This document shows positions 43,282-50,536 of a stretch of DNA of 64,000 nucleotides, one piece after another. The notes beneath the pieces are model-generated. The model worked only from the letters and a program-made list of their open reading frames with translations. It was not told the DNA's origin and ran no database searches. Made by a program: the position numbers and the translations under genes. The stretch is from Streptomyces sp. CB02980 (GTDB taxonomy: Bacteria > Actinomycetota > Actinomycetes > Streptomycetales > Streptomycetaceae), in NCBI RefSeq assembly GCF_014451325.2, contig NZ_JACSCH020000015.1, positions 162,264 through 226,263 of the forward strand. Reading direction: 5' to 3'. The first letter of the stretch is position 1; each line of letters begins with the position of its first letter.

Positions 43282-43395
43282 TTCGTACTGACACCCTGTC
43301 AAGTCACTGGTCCGTGTGTACGGATTGGACGGCTCTGTGCCGTTCGCGGCCTAATGGCACCGCACACAGCAGTACAAGCGACGAAAGGCACCTTG

Positions 43396-43914
43396 GTGGC
43401 CGAGAAGAAGGAAAGTCTGATGGGCGGCTTCAAAGCCTTCCTGATGCGTGGCAACGTGATCGACCTGGCAGTGGCCGTCGTCATCGGTGCCGCGTTCACC
43501 AACATCGTGAACTCGGTGGTCAAGGGCATCATCAACCCGGTCGTCGGCGCCTTCGGCACCAAGGACCTGGAGAGCTACTCGTCCTGCATCAAGGACTCGT
43601 GCGCGGTCGTCAACGGCGAGGTGCAGGGCATCCAGCTCCAGTGGGGCCTGGTCCTCAGCGCGGTTCTCAGCTTCCTGATCACCGCGGCCGTCGTCTACTT
43701 CCTGATGGTCCTGCCCATGGCGAAGATCCTCGCGAAGCGTGCGGCGCACGACAAGGCGAAGGAGGGCGTCGCGGAGACCATGGAGATCAGCGAGCTGGAG
43801 GTCCTCAAGGAGATCCGCGACCACCTGGTCTCCCAGCGCGGCCCCGCCACGGGTACGGGATCGGGGACGGGCACGGGTTCCGGCGGCGGTTCGGGGACGC
43901 ACCCCACCTCCTGA
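43396..43914 (+). CDS. mscL: Large-conductance mechanosensitive channel MscL
   Basis: The 172-residue protein has the MscL N-terminus G-F-K-A-F-L-M-R-G-N-V-I-D-L-A-V-A-V-V-I-G-A-A-F (helix 1), an external loop, helix 2 (about 78-100) and the C-terminal helical bundle with V-L-K-E-I-R-D. A Gly/Thr/Ser-rich tail follows. It vents solutes on osmotic downshock. GTG 43396 is 7 nt after GAAAGG; TTG 43393 is an alternative. The loop holds two Cys (C-I-K-D-S-C), unusual for an MscL. Confidence 0.93.
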   Translation: MAEKKESLMGGFKAFLMRGNVIDLAVAVVIGAAFTNIVNSVVKGIINPVVGAFGTKDLESYSSCIKDSCAVVNGEVQGIQLQWGLVLSAVLSFLITAAVVYFLMVLPMAKILAKRAAHDKAKEGVAETMEISELEVLKEIRDHLVSQRGPATGTGSGTGTGSGGGSGTHPTS

Positions 43915-43933
43915 CCGACAGCTCGTGCCGGTG

Positions 43934-44155
43934 TCAGAGGTGGTGCGGCGGCTTCTCGTCGAGGAAGCGCGCGAGGTCGGTGGCGCTGTCGCCGCCGGCC
44001 GGAGGCCGCTCGCCCCATCCACGGTCCGTGTCGTCCGCGGACTGCTGGTCCAGCGGATCGTCGAAGACGAGTGCCGGCTTCGGACTGTTCTCGGGGCTGG
44101 GACGTACACCGGGCCGCTTCGCGTCTCGCGGTCCGTGGGCGGGGGCGGTGCTCAT
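43934..44155 (-). CDS. Small conserved hydrophilic protein
   Basis: This 73-residue acidic/Pro-rich protein (blocks R-P-G-V-R-P-S-P-E-N-S-P, L-V-F-D-D-P-L-D and a terminal R-P/K-P-P-H-H-x) looks like a small Streptomyces protein seen downstream of mscL in other genomes, by memory. No fold or function is recognised. ATG 44155 has TACCCT 6 nt upstream, suggesting a leaderless transcript. Confidence 0.62.
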   Translation of the reverse strand: MSTAPAHGPRDAKRPGVRPSPENSPKPALVFDDPLDQQSADDTDRGWGERPPAGGDSATDLARFLDEKPPHHL

Positions 44156-44227
44156 ACCTCAAGGGTACGCCCGCCACCCCGCCCCGAACCCCTCTGATCT
44201 GCGTATCCCCGCTACTTCTGACGCCCC

Positions 44228-44704
44228 TCAGCGATCCTTCGGGTCGATCAGCCAGAGGCCGAACACCACGAGGAACGACAGGCAGAGGAAGCCCGCGCCC
44301 CACCAGGCGGTGCCGGTGTCCCCTGCCATCCACTCGTCGACGACGATCGTCAGCCCCCAGAGCTGGCCGATGACCACCGTGAGCGCCAGCGTGAGGCGGG
44401 CCGTCAGCTTCGAGGAGCGCTCCGGCTCCTGCTCCGTACCGGCTCCCGGCCCCGGCCCGGTGTGGGTGATCCGCGGGTCGCCGTATCCGCTGGTGGGGCG
44501 GATCTGCGGATACCGCTCGTGCACGGGACGGTTCAGACGCGGCTGCGCGCTGCCCGGGGTGTACGCCGGGGGCCGGGGGGCCGCCGGAGCGGCGGGCGCC
44601 GAGGGCGCCGACGGCGCCCCGGGGGCGACGGGGGTGGCGGGGGCGACAGGGGGCTTCGCCGGTTCCGGGGCTTCCGGGTCGCGGGGGAAGGCGTCCTCGG
44701 TCAT
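44228..44704 (-). CDS. Small membrane protein at the end of the redox-complex operon
   Basis: The 158-residue protein has a disordered Pro/Ala-rich half (about 1-95) and two membrane helices (about 102-122 and 136-154). Its ATG overlaps the Rieske gene stop (ATGA), so it belongs to the redox-complex operon. It may be an anchoring or assembly subunit, but no family function is recognised. The Pro/Ala run is encoded by GGGGC-rich DNA. Confidence 0.7.
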   Translation of the reverse strand: MTEDAFPRDPEAPEPAKPPVAPATPVAPGAPSAPSAPAAPAAPRPPAYTPGSAQPRLNRPVHERYPQIRPTSGYGDPRITHTGPGPGAGTEQEPERSSKLTARLTLALTVVIGQLWGLTIVVDEWMAGDTGTAWWGAGFLCLSFLVVFGLWLIDPKDR

Positions 44705-45360
44705 GTGCGCTCACTCCTCTCCGGCACCGCGCCCCGCGCGGACGCGCCGGGGCAGCCCAGCCGGTCGGCGAGTTCGGGACGGTCGTCGCCGAGCTGGCGG
44801 CAGAGGCCCTCGCGGGCGCTCTCGCCCGAGCGGGCCGTGCCGATCGCCCAGACGCTGCCGTCGGCCTCCTCCACGAGCAGCACCTTCGGCAGTCCCCGGG
44901 GCGGCGGGCCGGCCGTGACCTCCCCCGTACGGGCGTCGAAGATGCCTTCGTGGCAGGGGCAGTACAGCTCGCCCTCGCTGCCGCGGTCCTTGCGCCAGAG
45001 CACGGCGCAGGCGAGGTGGGTGCAGACGGCGGAGTAGCCGGCGAGGGTGCCGTCCTCCAGGCGGACGGCGACTGCGCGGTCCTCGGAACCGGGGTAGCGG
45101 AAGGCGAGCGACTCCCCGGGCAGGATCACGTCCGCGATCTTCTTCACCTCGGGTGGCCCGTCGCTGTCCCCGTGCCGGTGCAGGATGCCGGAGGCGACGG
45201 CGACACCGCCGACGGCGAGGCCGCCGGAGACGGTGGCGACGATCCGCAGGTAGTCGCGGCGGGTGGTGAGCGAGTCTGCGGCGATCCGGTCGTGGAGCGC
45301 TTCCTGGGCCGCGTCGGAGCGGGGGTCCGGTGCGGGCGGCTGGGGATCGGTGACGCTCAA
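44701..45360 (-). CDS. Tat-exported Rieske [2Fe-2S] protein
   Basis: The 219-residue protein has a twin-arginine motif T-R34-R35-D-Y-L followed by a hydrophobic segment (about 40-60), then a Rieske domain with C113-T-H115-L-A-C and C134-P-C-H137. These are the two Cys and two His cluster ligands plus the stabilising Cys pair. It would sit outside the membrane, anchored by the uncleaved signal. The TTG start at 45360 overlaps the ferredoxin-subunit stop (TTGA) and follows GAAGGGA. It is encoded with a molybdoenzyme and NarI-like subunit, so it may carry electrons between the membrane and the complex. Confidence 0.85.
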   Translation of the reverse strand: MSVTDPQPPAPDPRSDAAQEALHDRIAADSLTTRRDYLRIVATVSGGLAVGGVAVASGILHRHGDSDGPPEVKKIADVILPGESLAFRYPGSEDRAVAVRLEDGTLAGYSAVCTHLACAVLWRKDRGSEGELYCPCHEGIFDARTGEVTAGPPPRGLPKVLLVEEADGSVWAIGTARSGESAREGLCRQLGDDRPELADRLGCPGASARGAVPERSERT

Positions 45361-45956
45361 CGGACATCCCTTCCATTGATCTCGACGACGGGAAGGCCCC
45401 CGGGGACCGGCCACTGGACCTTGTCGGCGGGGACGACCATCGCCACACCGGTGGAGACGGTCGTGGAGCCGAAGGTGAAGGAGTCGGCGACCTGGACGCC
45501 GGGGCGTTCGGCCTGGAGCTCTTCGAGGGTTCCGTAGAAGAGGGCGCCGGTGGGACAGACGGTGGCGCACATCGGGGCGAGGCCGTAGGCGGTGCGGTCG
45601 TAGCAGAGGTTGCACTTCATCTGGAGCTTCGCCTGGAGGTCGATCTTGGGGACGCCGAACGGGCAGGCGTTGACGCAGTTGGCGCAGCCGATGCAGCGGG
45701 TGGTGTCGGCCTGCTGCACGACGCCGTCGGCGGTGACGAGGATCGCGTCGGCGGGGCAGACCTCGGCGCAGGGGGCGACGGGGTCCTCGCAGTGCATGCA
45801 GACGGTGGGGAGGGAGGCGACGGAGTGGCCCTCGTCGGGGTAGTCGAGGTGGATCATCGACTTGCCCCGGTGGGAGTCGCATTCGCGGCAGGCGGAGACG
45901 CAGGCCTGGCAGCCGATGCAGCGGCCCGGGTCGATGAAGATCGTGCGGCCCATCAT
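45357..45956 (-). CDS. Ferredoxin-type electron-transfer subunit with four [4Fe-4S] clusters
   Basis: The 199-residue protein has sixteen cluster Cys in four groups: C-I-G-C-x-x-C-x-x-x-C, C-M-H-C with P-C-A-E-V-C-P, C-I-G-C-A-N-C-V-N-A-C-P, and C-N-L-C with M-C-A-T-V-C-P. This is the pattern of the DmsB/FdhB/NrfC electron-transfer subunits of molybdenum enzymes. It should wire the catalytic subunit encoded just upstream to the membrane subunit. There is no Tat signal, so it is cytoplasmic. Two adjacent ATG codons (45956, 45953) are possible starts. Confidence 0.9.
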   Translation of the reverse strand: MMGRTIFIDPGRCIGCQACVSACRECDSHRGKSMIHLDYPDEGHSVASLPTVCMHCEDPVAPCAEVCPADAILVTADGVVQQADTTRCIGCANCVNACPFGVPKIDLQAKLQMKCNLCYDRTAYGLAPMCATVCPTGALFYGTLEELQAERPGVQVADSFTFGSTTVSTGVAMVVPADKVQWPVPGGLPVVEINGRDVR

Positions 45957-45963
45957 GTGCGGG

Positions 45964-48276
45964 TCAGCTCCTCTCCGCGGTGCCGCGGCCCTGGGGGGAG
46001 GTGGGGGGCAGCGGGTCGGTGCGGGAGACCTGGGTCTCCGGGTAGGCCTGGTGTCCTGGTGCGGTGGGTGGGGCGGGGACCTCGTCGATCCGCTCGGCGG
46101 CCTCGATGCGGGCGGCGCAGACCTTGTACTCCGGAATCTTGGAGCGGGGGTCGAGGGCGTCGATGGTGAGGGCGTTGGCCGCGGTGGGGACCGGCCAGTG
46201 GTACGGGACGAAGACGGTGTCGGGGCGGATGGCCTCGGTGACGAGGGCGGGGAAGACCTCGCTGCCGCGGCGGGTGACGACCCGGACGGGGTCGCCGTTG
46301 CGGAAGCCGTGGGAGGGGTGGACCTCGGCCCAGGGGCGCGGGGTCTGTTCCACGAGGGCGCCCAGACGGCGGGTCTGGTTGCCGGAGAGGAAGTGGGCGA
46401 CGGTACGGCCGGTGGTCAGCGAGAGGGGGAACTCCTCGCTGTACGGGTCCATGGGCGGGTGCCATTCGACGACCTGCATGTGGATCGTGCCGTCGGGGTG
46501 GTAGGTGCGGCCGTTCTCGAAGAGGCGGGGAGTGCCGGGGTGCTCGGTGGTGGGGCACGGCCAGGCGATGCCGCCGGTCTCCTCCAGGCGCTCGTAGGTG
46601 ATGCCGTAGTAGTCGTTGACGGTTCCGGCGGAGGCGATGCGGAGTTCCTCGAAGACGGAGCGGGAGTCGGGGAACTCGAACTTGTCGCCGGCGCCGAGCC
46701 GGCGGGCGAGTTCGCAGATGACCCAGGTGTCGGTGCGGACGCCGGCCGGGGGTTCCTGGGCCTTGTTGTGCTTGACGACCCGGGCCTCGGCGTTGGCCAT
46801 GACGCCCTCGTCCTCGGCCCACACGGTGACGGGGAAGACCACGTGCGCGTTGGCCGCCGTCTCGGAGAGGAAGAAGTCGAACTGGGCGTGGAACTCGAGG
46901 GTGTCGTAGCCGTCCTTGACGGTGGCGTAGTTGGGCAGCGAGACGAAGGGGTTGTTGCAGATGCCGACGAGTCCGCGGATCTCCTTGCGCTGCATCTGCC
47001 AGACCATCTCCATCATGGAGGTGCCGGCGGGCGGGAGTTCGGCCTCGTCGATGCCCCAGATCTCGCAGATCTGGCGGCGGTGCTCGGGATTGGTGATGGA
47101 GCGGCCGCCGGGGAGGAGGTCGGACTTCTGACCGTGCTCGCGGCCGCCCTGGCCGTTGCCCTGGCCGGTGATGGTGCCGTAGCCGGCGCCGGGCCTGCCG
47201 ATGTGTCCGGCGGCGACGCACAGGTTGATGATGCTGAGGCAGTTCTCGACGCCCTGGGAGTGGTGCTCGACGCCGCGGGCGTGCCAGGCCATGGCCCGGT
47301 CCGCGCCGGCGAACATGCGGGCGACCTGGACGATCTGCTCCTCGGGGACGCCGCAGATCTCGGCCGACCGGGCCGGCGGGTACGCGGCGACCGTCGCCTT
47401 GACCTCCTCCCAGCCGGTGGCGTGGGCGGCGAGGTAGGCCTCGTCGGTGAGGCCCTCGGCGACGACGACATGGAGGACGGCGTTGAAGAAGGCGGAGTCG
47501 GTGCCCGGCTTGAGGGCGACATGGAGGTCGGCGGTGCGGGCGATCGCGGTCTCGCGCGGGTCGACGACGATGAGGGTGGCGCCCCGGTCGCGGGCTCCCC
47601 ACAGGTACTGGGTCATGACGGGGAAGCACTCGCCGACGTTGGACCCGGCGATGAGGAGGCAGTCGGTGAGGAGGATGTCGGAGAAGGGGTTGCCGGCCCG
47701 GTCGATGCCGAAGGCGAGCTTGTTGGCTCCGGCGGCGGAGACCATGCAGAGGCGTCCGTTGTAGTCGACGTGCCGGGACTTGAGCGCGACCCGGGCGAAC
47801 TTGCCGACGAGGTAGGTCTTCTCGGAGTAGAGGCTGGCGCCGCCGAGGAGGCCGAAGGCGTCGTTGCCGTACTCGCCTTGGATCCGGCGGATCTCGGCGA
47901 CGGTGTGGTCGAGGGCCTCGTCCCAGCTGACCTCGCGGAACTCCTCGTCGCGGTTGCGGCGCATGAGCGGCGCGGTGAGCCGGTCGGGGTGGTTGACCTG
48001 CTGGTAGGCGTTGATGCCCTTGGGGCAGAGCCGCATCCGGTTGATGTCGTGGTTGCGGGGTTCGACGCCGAAGACCTTGCCGCCGCGGTCGACGCGGAGG
48101 TACATGCCGCACTGGACGCCGCAGAAGCAGCAGTGGGTGGGGACGAGGGTCTCGCCGTTCTGGTCGGCGTGCCAGCGGTCGGCGGGGATGCCGCCGGCGT
48201 CGCGGAAGTTGCGGGTGCCGGGCGGGGCGAGGGAGGGGTCGAGCGGCAGCGCCCTGTTCGGGTCGGTCGCGGTCAC
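45964..48276 (-). CDS. Molybdopterin oxidoreductase, catalytic subunit (Nas/Nap-like)
   Basis: The 770-residue protein has an N-terminal [4Fe-4S] site (C49-x2-C52-x3-C56, C84) and bis-MGD domains. The likely Mo ligand is C177 in N-G-R-L-C-M, as in assimilatory/periplasmic nitrate reductases; formate dehydrogenases have a His after the Cys/Sec. T-G-Q-G-N-G-Q-G-G-R-E is also nitrate-reductase-like. The next-door pyruvate formate-lyase would argue for formate, so the substrate is open. There is no Tat signal. GTG 48276 overlaps the membrane-subunit stop (GTGA) and follows GAAGGGG. Confidence 0.88.
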   Translation of the reverse strand: MTATDPNRALPLDPSLAPPGTRNFRDAGGIPADRWHADQNGETLVPTHCCFCGVQCGMYLRVDRGGKVFGVEPRNHDINRMRLCPKGINAYQQVNHPDRLTAPLMRRNRDEEFREVSWDEALDHTVAEIRRIQGEYGNDAFGLLGGASLYSEKTYLVGKFARVALKSRHVDYNGRLCMVSAAGANKLAFGIDRAGNPFSDILLTDCLLIAGSNVGECFPVMTQYLWGARDRGATLIVVDPRETAIARTADLHVALKPGTDSAFFNAVLHVVVAEGLTDEAYLAAHATGWEEVKATVAAYPPARSAEICGVPEEQIVQVARMFAGADRAMAWHARGVEHHSQGVENCLSIINLCVAAGHIGRPGAGYGTITGQGNGQGGREHGQKSDLLPGGRSITNPEHRRQICEIWGIDEAELPPAGTSMMEMVWQMQRKEIRGLVGICNNPFVSLPNYATVKDGYDTLEFHAQFDFFLSETAANAHVVFPVTVWAEDEGVMANAEARVVKHNKAQEPPAGVRTDTWVICELARRLGAGDKFEFPDSRSVFEELRIASAGTVNDYYGITYERLEETGGIAWPCPTTEHPGTPRLFENGRTYHPDGTIHMQVVEWHPPMDPYSEEFPLSLTTGRTVAHFLSGNQTRRLGALVEQTPRPWAEVHPSHGFRNGDPVRVVTRRGSEVFPALVTEAIRPDTVFVPYHWPVPTAANALTIDALDPRSKIPEYKVCAARIEAAERIDEVPAPPTAPGHQAYPETQVSRTDPLPPTSPQGRGTAERS

Positions 48277-49424
48277 TTGAACCCCTTCTTCACGTGGTCG
48301 AGATAGGCGTTGCCGCGCAGGACGCGCTTGCATCGGGGGCAGTACTCGGCCCATTCGTCGAAGCCGAGGTCGAGGTCGCGCATGGTGCCCTTGAGGTTCT
48401 CCACGTACGGGGCGGTGTCGATGGGCTCGTGGCAGCGGCGGCAGCTGAGCACCTCCTCGTCCTTGCGGCGGGCGGTGTACTTGAAGAGCTGCATGCCGAC
48501 GGCGGCGGGCCGCTGGACGATGTGGAAGAACTTCCCGAAGGGGATGTAGATGAGGGTGAAGACGACCGACACCATGTGGAGGATCGCGAGGAACTCGTAG
48601 CCTCCGCCGTGCAGGAAGATCGACGAGAAGGTGAGCAGCAGCCCGGTCACGGAGATGACGATGAGGGCGAGCAGCGGCACCAGGTCGTAGGCGAAGCGCT
48701 GGCCGGTGATGGCGCCGCGGTCCTTCATCCGGCGCCAGAGGAAGTAGCCGGCGCCGGGGATGACCAGGACGGCGGCGATGTCGAGGCCGTGGAACATCAG
48801 CCAGCCGACGACGCTGAGGGCGTCGAAGCCGATGATCTTGAAGCCCCAGATCCGCATCTCGTAGCCGGGGCCCGAGCCGGTGGAGGAGGTGAAGGTGAAC
48901 CAGCCCCAGGTGAGGGGGAAGGTGATCGCGGCGGCCAGCAGGCAGCCCCAGAAGATGAGCTGGTGGGCGGCCCAGCGGGCGTGCGAGCGGGCGCCGAGGA
49001 ACTTCTGGAAGCCGAGGTAGGTGGCGATCATCTTCGGCAGGGCGGTGGGCGCCTTGCGGAAGTTCGCGACGGAGAAGAAGGAGCCCCAGCCCTTGTGGAA
49101 GAGGCGGCGGGCGCCGGGGGCGGAGATCCAGACGGTGTAGCGGTAGGCGACGCCGAAGGCGAGGAAGACCGTGGCGACGGCGTAGGGCAGCAGGGCCGAG
49201 TCGAAGTCGCGGAGCAGACGGCTGCCGAAGACGATCGCGAGGATCAGCAGCACGGAGACGGCGGTGGCCACGAGGGTGGCGCGGCGGCGCACGGCGGCCG
49301 GGGTCTGCGGAGGGAGGCCGGCGGCCGGCGGATCTCCCGGGGCGGGGCCGCCCGGGGCTGGGGCACCCGGCGTGGGATCGCCCGGCGGAGGTGTCGGCTC
49401 GGCTGTCTGCGGTGGCTCGGTCAC
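48273..49424 (-). CDS. NarI-like membrane subunit with C-terminal zinc-ribbon-like CxxC pairs
   Basis: The 383-residue protein has a Pro-rich N-terminus, about six membrane helices and His residues within helices (A-H-Q-L-I-F-W, M-F-H-G-L-D, I-L-H-M-V, F-F-H-I-V) suited to bind b-type haem, like NarI/cytochrome-b quinol oxidoreductase subunits. The C-terminus adds C-R-R-C-H and C-P-R-C-K, a ribbon or rubredoxin-like metal site not found in NarI. It heads the redox-complex operon. GTG 49424 has a TACCGT box 6 nt upstream. Confidence 0.8.
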   Translation of the reverse strand: MTEPPQTAEPTPPPGDPTPGAPAPGGPAPGDPPAAGLPPQTPAAVRRRATLVATAVSVLLILAIVFGSRLLRDFDSALLPYAVATVFLAFGVAYRYTVWISAPGARRLFHKGWGSFFSVANFRKAPTALPKMIATYLGFQKFLGARSHARWAAHQLIFWGCLLAAAITFPLTWGWFTFTSSTGSGPGYEMRIWGFKIIGFDALSVVGWLMFHGLDIAAVLVIPGAGYFLWRRMKDRGAITGQRFAYDLVPLLALIVISVTGLLLTFSSIFLHGGGYEFLAILHMVSVVFTLIYIPFGKFFHIVQRPAAVGMQLFKYTARRKDEEVLSCRRCHEPIDTAPYVENLKGTMRDLDLGFDEWAEYCPRCKRVLRGNAYLDHVKKGFK

Positions 49425-49430
49425 GCGGCC

Positions 49431-49436
49431 ACGGTA
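49431..49436 (-). promoter_or_regulatory. -10 box (TACCGT) upstream of the redox-complex operon
   Basis: TACCGT on the minus strand ends 6 nt before GTG 49424. It implies that the five-gene complex has its own, leaderless, promoter separate from pflBA. GGGC-N6-GCCC at about 49450-49463 lies just upstream. Confidence 0.5.
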
Positions 49437-49520
49437 AGGCCGTACGGGCGGTTTTGCCCTGTTTTGCAGGACTCTGGGGTGAGGGCGTCGCCCGGACGGG
49501 GTCCGGGTGTCGCTCCGGGC

Positions 49521-49590
49521 CGCCCCGGACCCCGCCGGGCCGCCCCGGACCCCGCCGGGCCGCCTCGGACCCCGCCGGGCCGCCTCAGAC
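49521..49590. repeat. 20-bp tandem repeat (CGCCCCGGACCCCGCCGGGC)
   Basis: Three full copies start at 49521, 49541 and 49561 (the third with one change) and a partial fourth copy runs into the last codons of pflA. It lies between pflA and the redox-complex operon. Confidence 0.88.
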
Positions 49591-50430
49591 CGCGTGCAGG
49601 CCGTGGGCGCGGAAGACCTCGCGGACCTCGGCGACCTGACCGGGCGTCGGGGACGGCGTGTCGTGCAGGGTGAACGGCATGGCGAGTGCCTGCCACTTCG
49701 CTTCGCCGAGCTTGTGGAAGGGAAGGACGTCCACGCGGGAGACGTTGCCGAGACCCCCGGCGAAGGCGGCGACTCCCTCCACGTCGGCCGGGTCGTCGGT
49801 GAGGCCCGGGACGAGGACGAAGCGGACGTGGACCTCCTGGCCGAGGTCGGCGAGACGCCTGGCGAAGTCGAGGGTCGGCGCGAGCGGCCGGCCGGTGACC
49901 TTCCTGTACGTGGCGGGGTCCCAGGACTTGATGTCGAGCAGGACCAGGTCGGTGTCCCGCAGCAGGGCGTCGGTGGCGCGGGCACCCAGGAAGCCCGAGG
50001 TGTCGAGGGCCGTGTGCAGGCCGAGCTCGTGCTTCATCCGGTGCAGCAGCTCGCCGGTGAAGACGGGCTGGAGGAGCGGTTCGCCTCCGGAGACGGTGGC
50101 GCCGCCCCCGGAGGCGGAGATGAAGCGGACGTACTTGCCCGCCTCGGCGATCACGGCGTCGGCGGAGGTCCTCCCCCTGCTACCGCTGGGAGGTACCCCC
50201 ATGCCGTTGCGCATCTTCCAGGTGTCGGGGTTGTGGCAGTAGAGACAGGTGAGGGGGCAGCCCGAGAGGAAGGTGACGAAGCGGGTGCCGGGGCCGTCGA
50301 CGCCGGTGGACAGGTCCCAGGAGTGGACCGAGCCCGCGGAGGGGCGCTGGGTCGCGGCGGCGGCCGGGGTGGCCGCCGGGGACACCGGGGTGGCCGTCGG
50401 GGTCGCGGGCGCGAGGGCGGGGCTTGTCAT
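49585..50430 (-). CDS. pflA: Pyruvate formate-lyase activating enzyme (radical SAM)
   Basis: The 281-residue protein has the radical-SAM Cys motif C-P-L-T-C-L-Y-C (near residue 58), then H-N-P-D-T-W, S-G-G-G-A-T-V-S-G-G-E-P and the D-I-K-S-W-D-P block of PflA. It makes the glycyl radical on PflB using SAM and a reduced cluster. About nine extra residues (G-V-P-P-S-G-S-R-G-R, near 76-85) interrupt the family sequence and coincide with a GGTACC-type repeat in the DNA. ATG 50430 is 7 nt after a perfect AAGGAGG that can pair with CCTCC beside it. It lies 106 nt after pflB. Confidence 0.92.
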   Translation of the reverse strand: MTSPALAPATPTATPVSPAATPAAAATQRPSAGSVHSWDLSTGVDGPGTRFVTFLSGCPLTCLYCHNPDTWKMRNGMGVPPSGSRGRTSADAVIAEAGKYVRFISASGGGATVSGGEPLLQPVFTGELLHRMKHELGLHTALDTSGFLGARATDALLRDTDLVLLDIKSWDPATYRKVTGRPLAPTLDFARRLADLGQEVHVRFVLVPGLTDDPADVEGVAAFAGGLGNVSRVDVLPFHKLGEAKWQALAMPFTLHDTPSPTPGQVAEVREVFRAHGLHAV

Positions 50431-50488
50431 GGCGGGGCCTCCTTCGGAGGGGCCTTCGGGCGGTGCGGAGAGCGCGGAGAGGGATGCG

Positions 50489-50524
50489 ACCCGGGGCCGG
50501 GGGTGAGGGCCACCGGCCCCGGGT
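50489..50524 (-). terminator. Hairpin between pflB and pflA
   Basis: A perfect 12-bp stem (50489-50500 with 50513-50524), 12-nt loop, begins 12 nt beyond the pflB stop. It may reduce read-through so that less activase than lyase is made. Confidence 0.75.
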
Positions 50525-50536
50525 GCGAGGAGGGGC

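Noticed and set aside
45964..48276. Calling the molybdoenzyme a formate dehydrogenase because it is next to PFL
   Set aside because: The residue after the Mo-ligand Cys is Met and other blocks are Nas/Nap-like. The call was left at molybdopterin oxidoreductase with substrate open.
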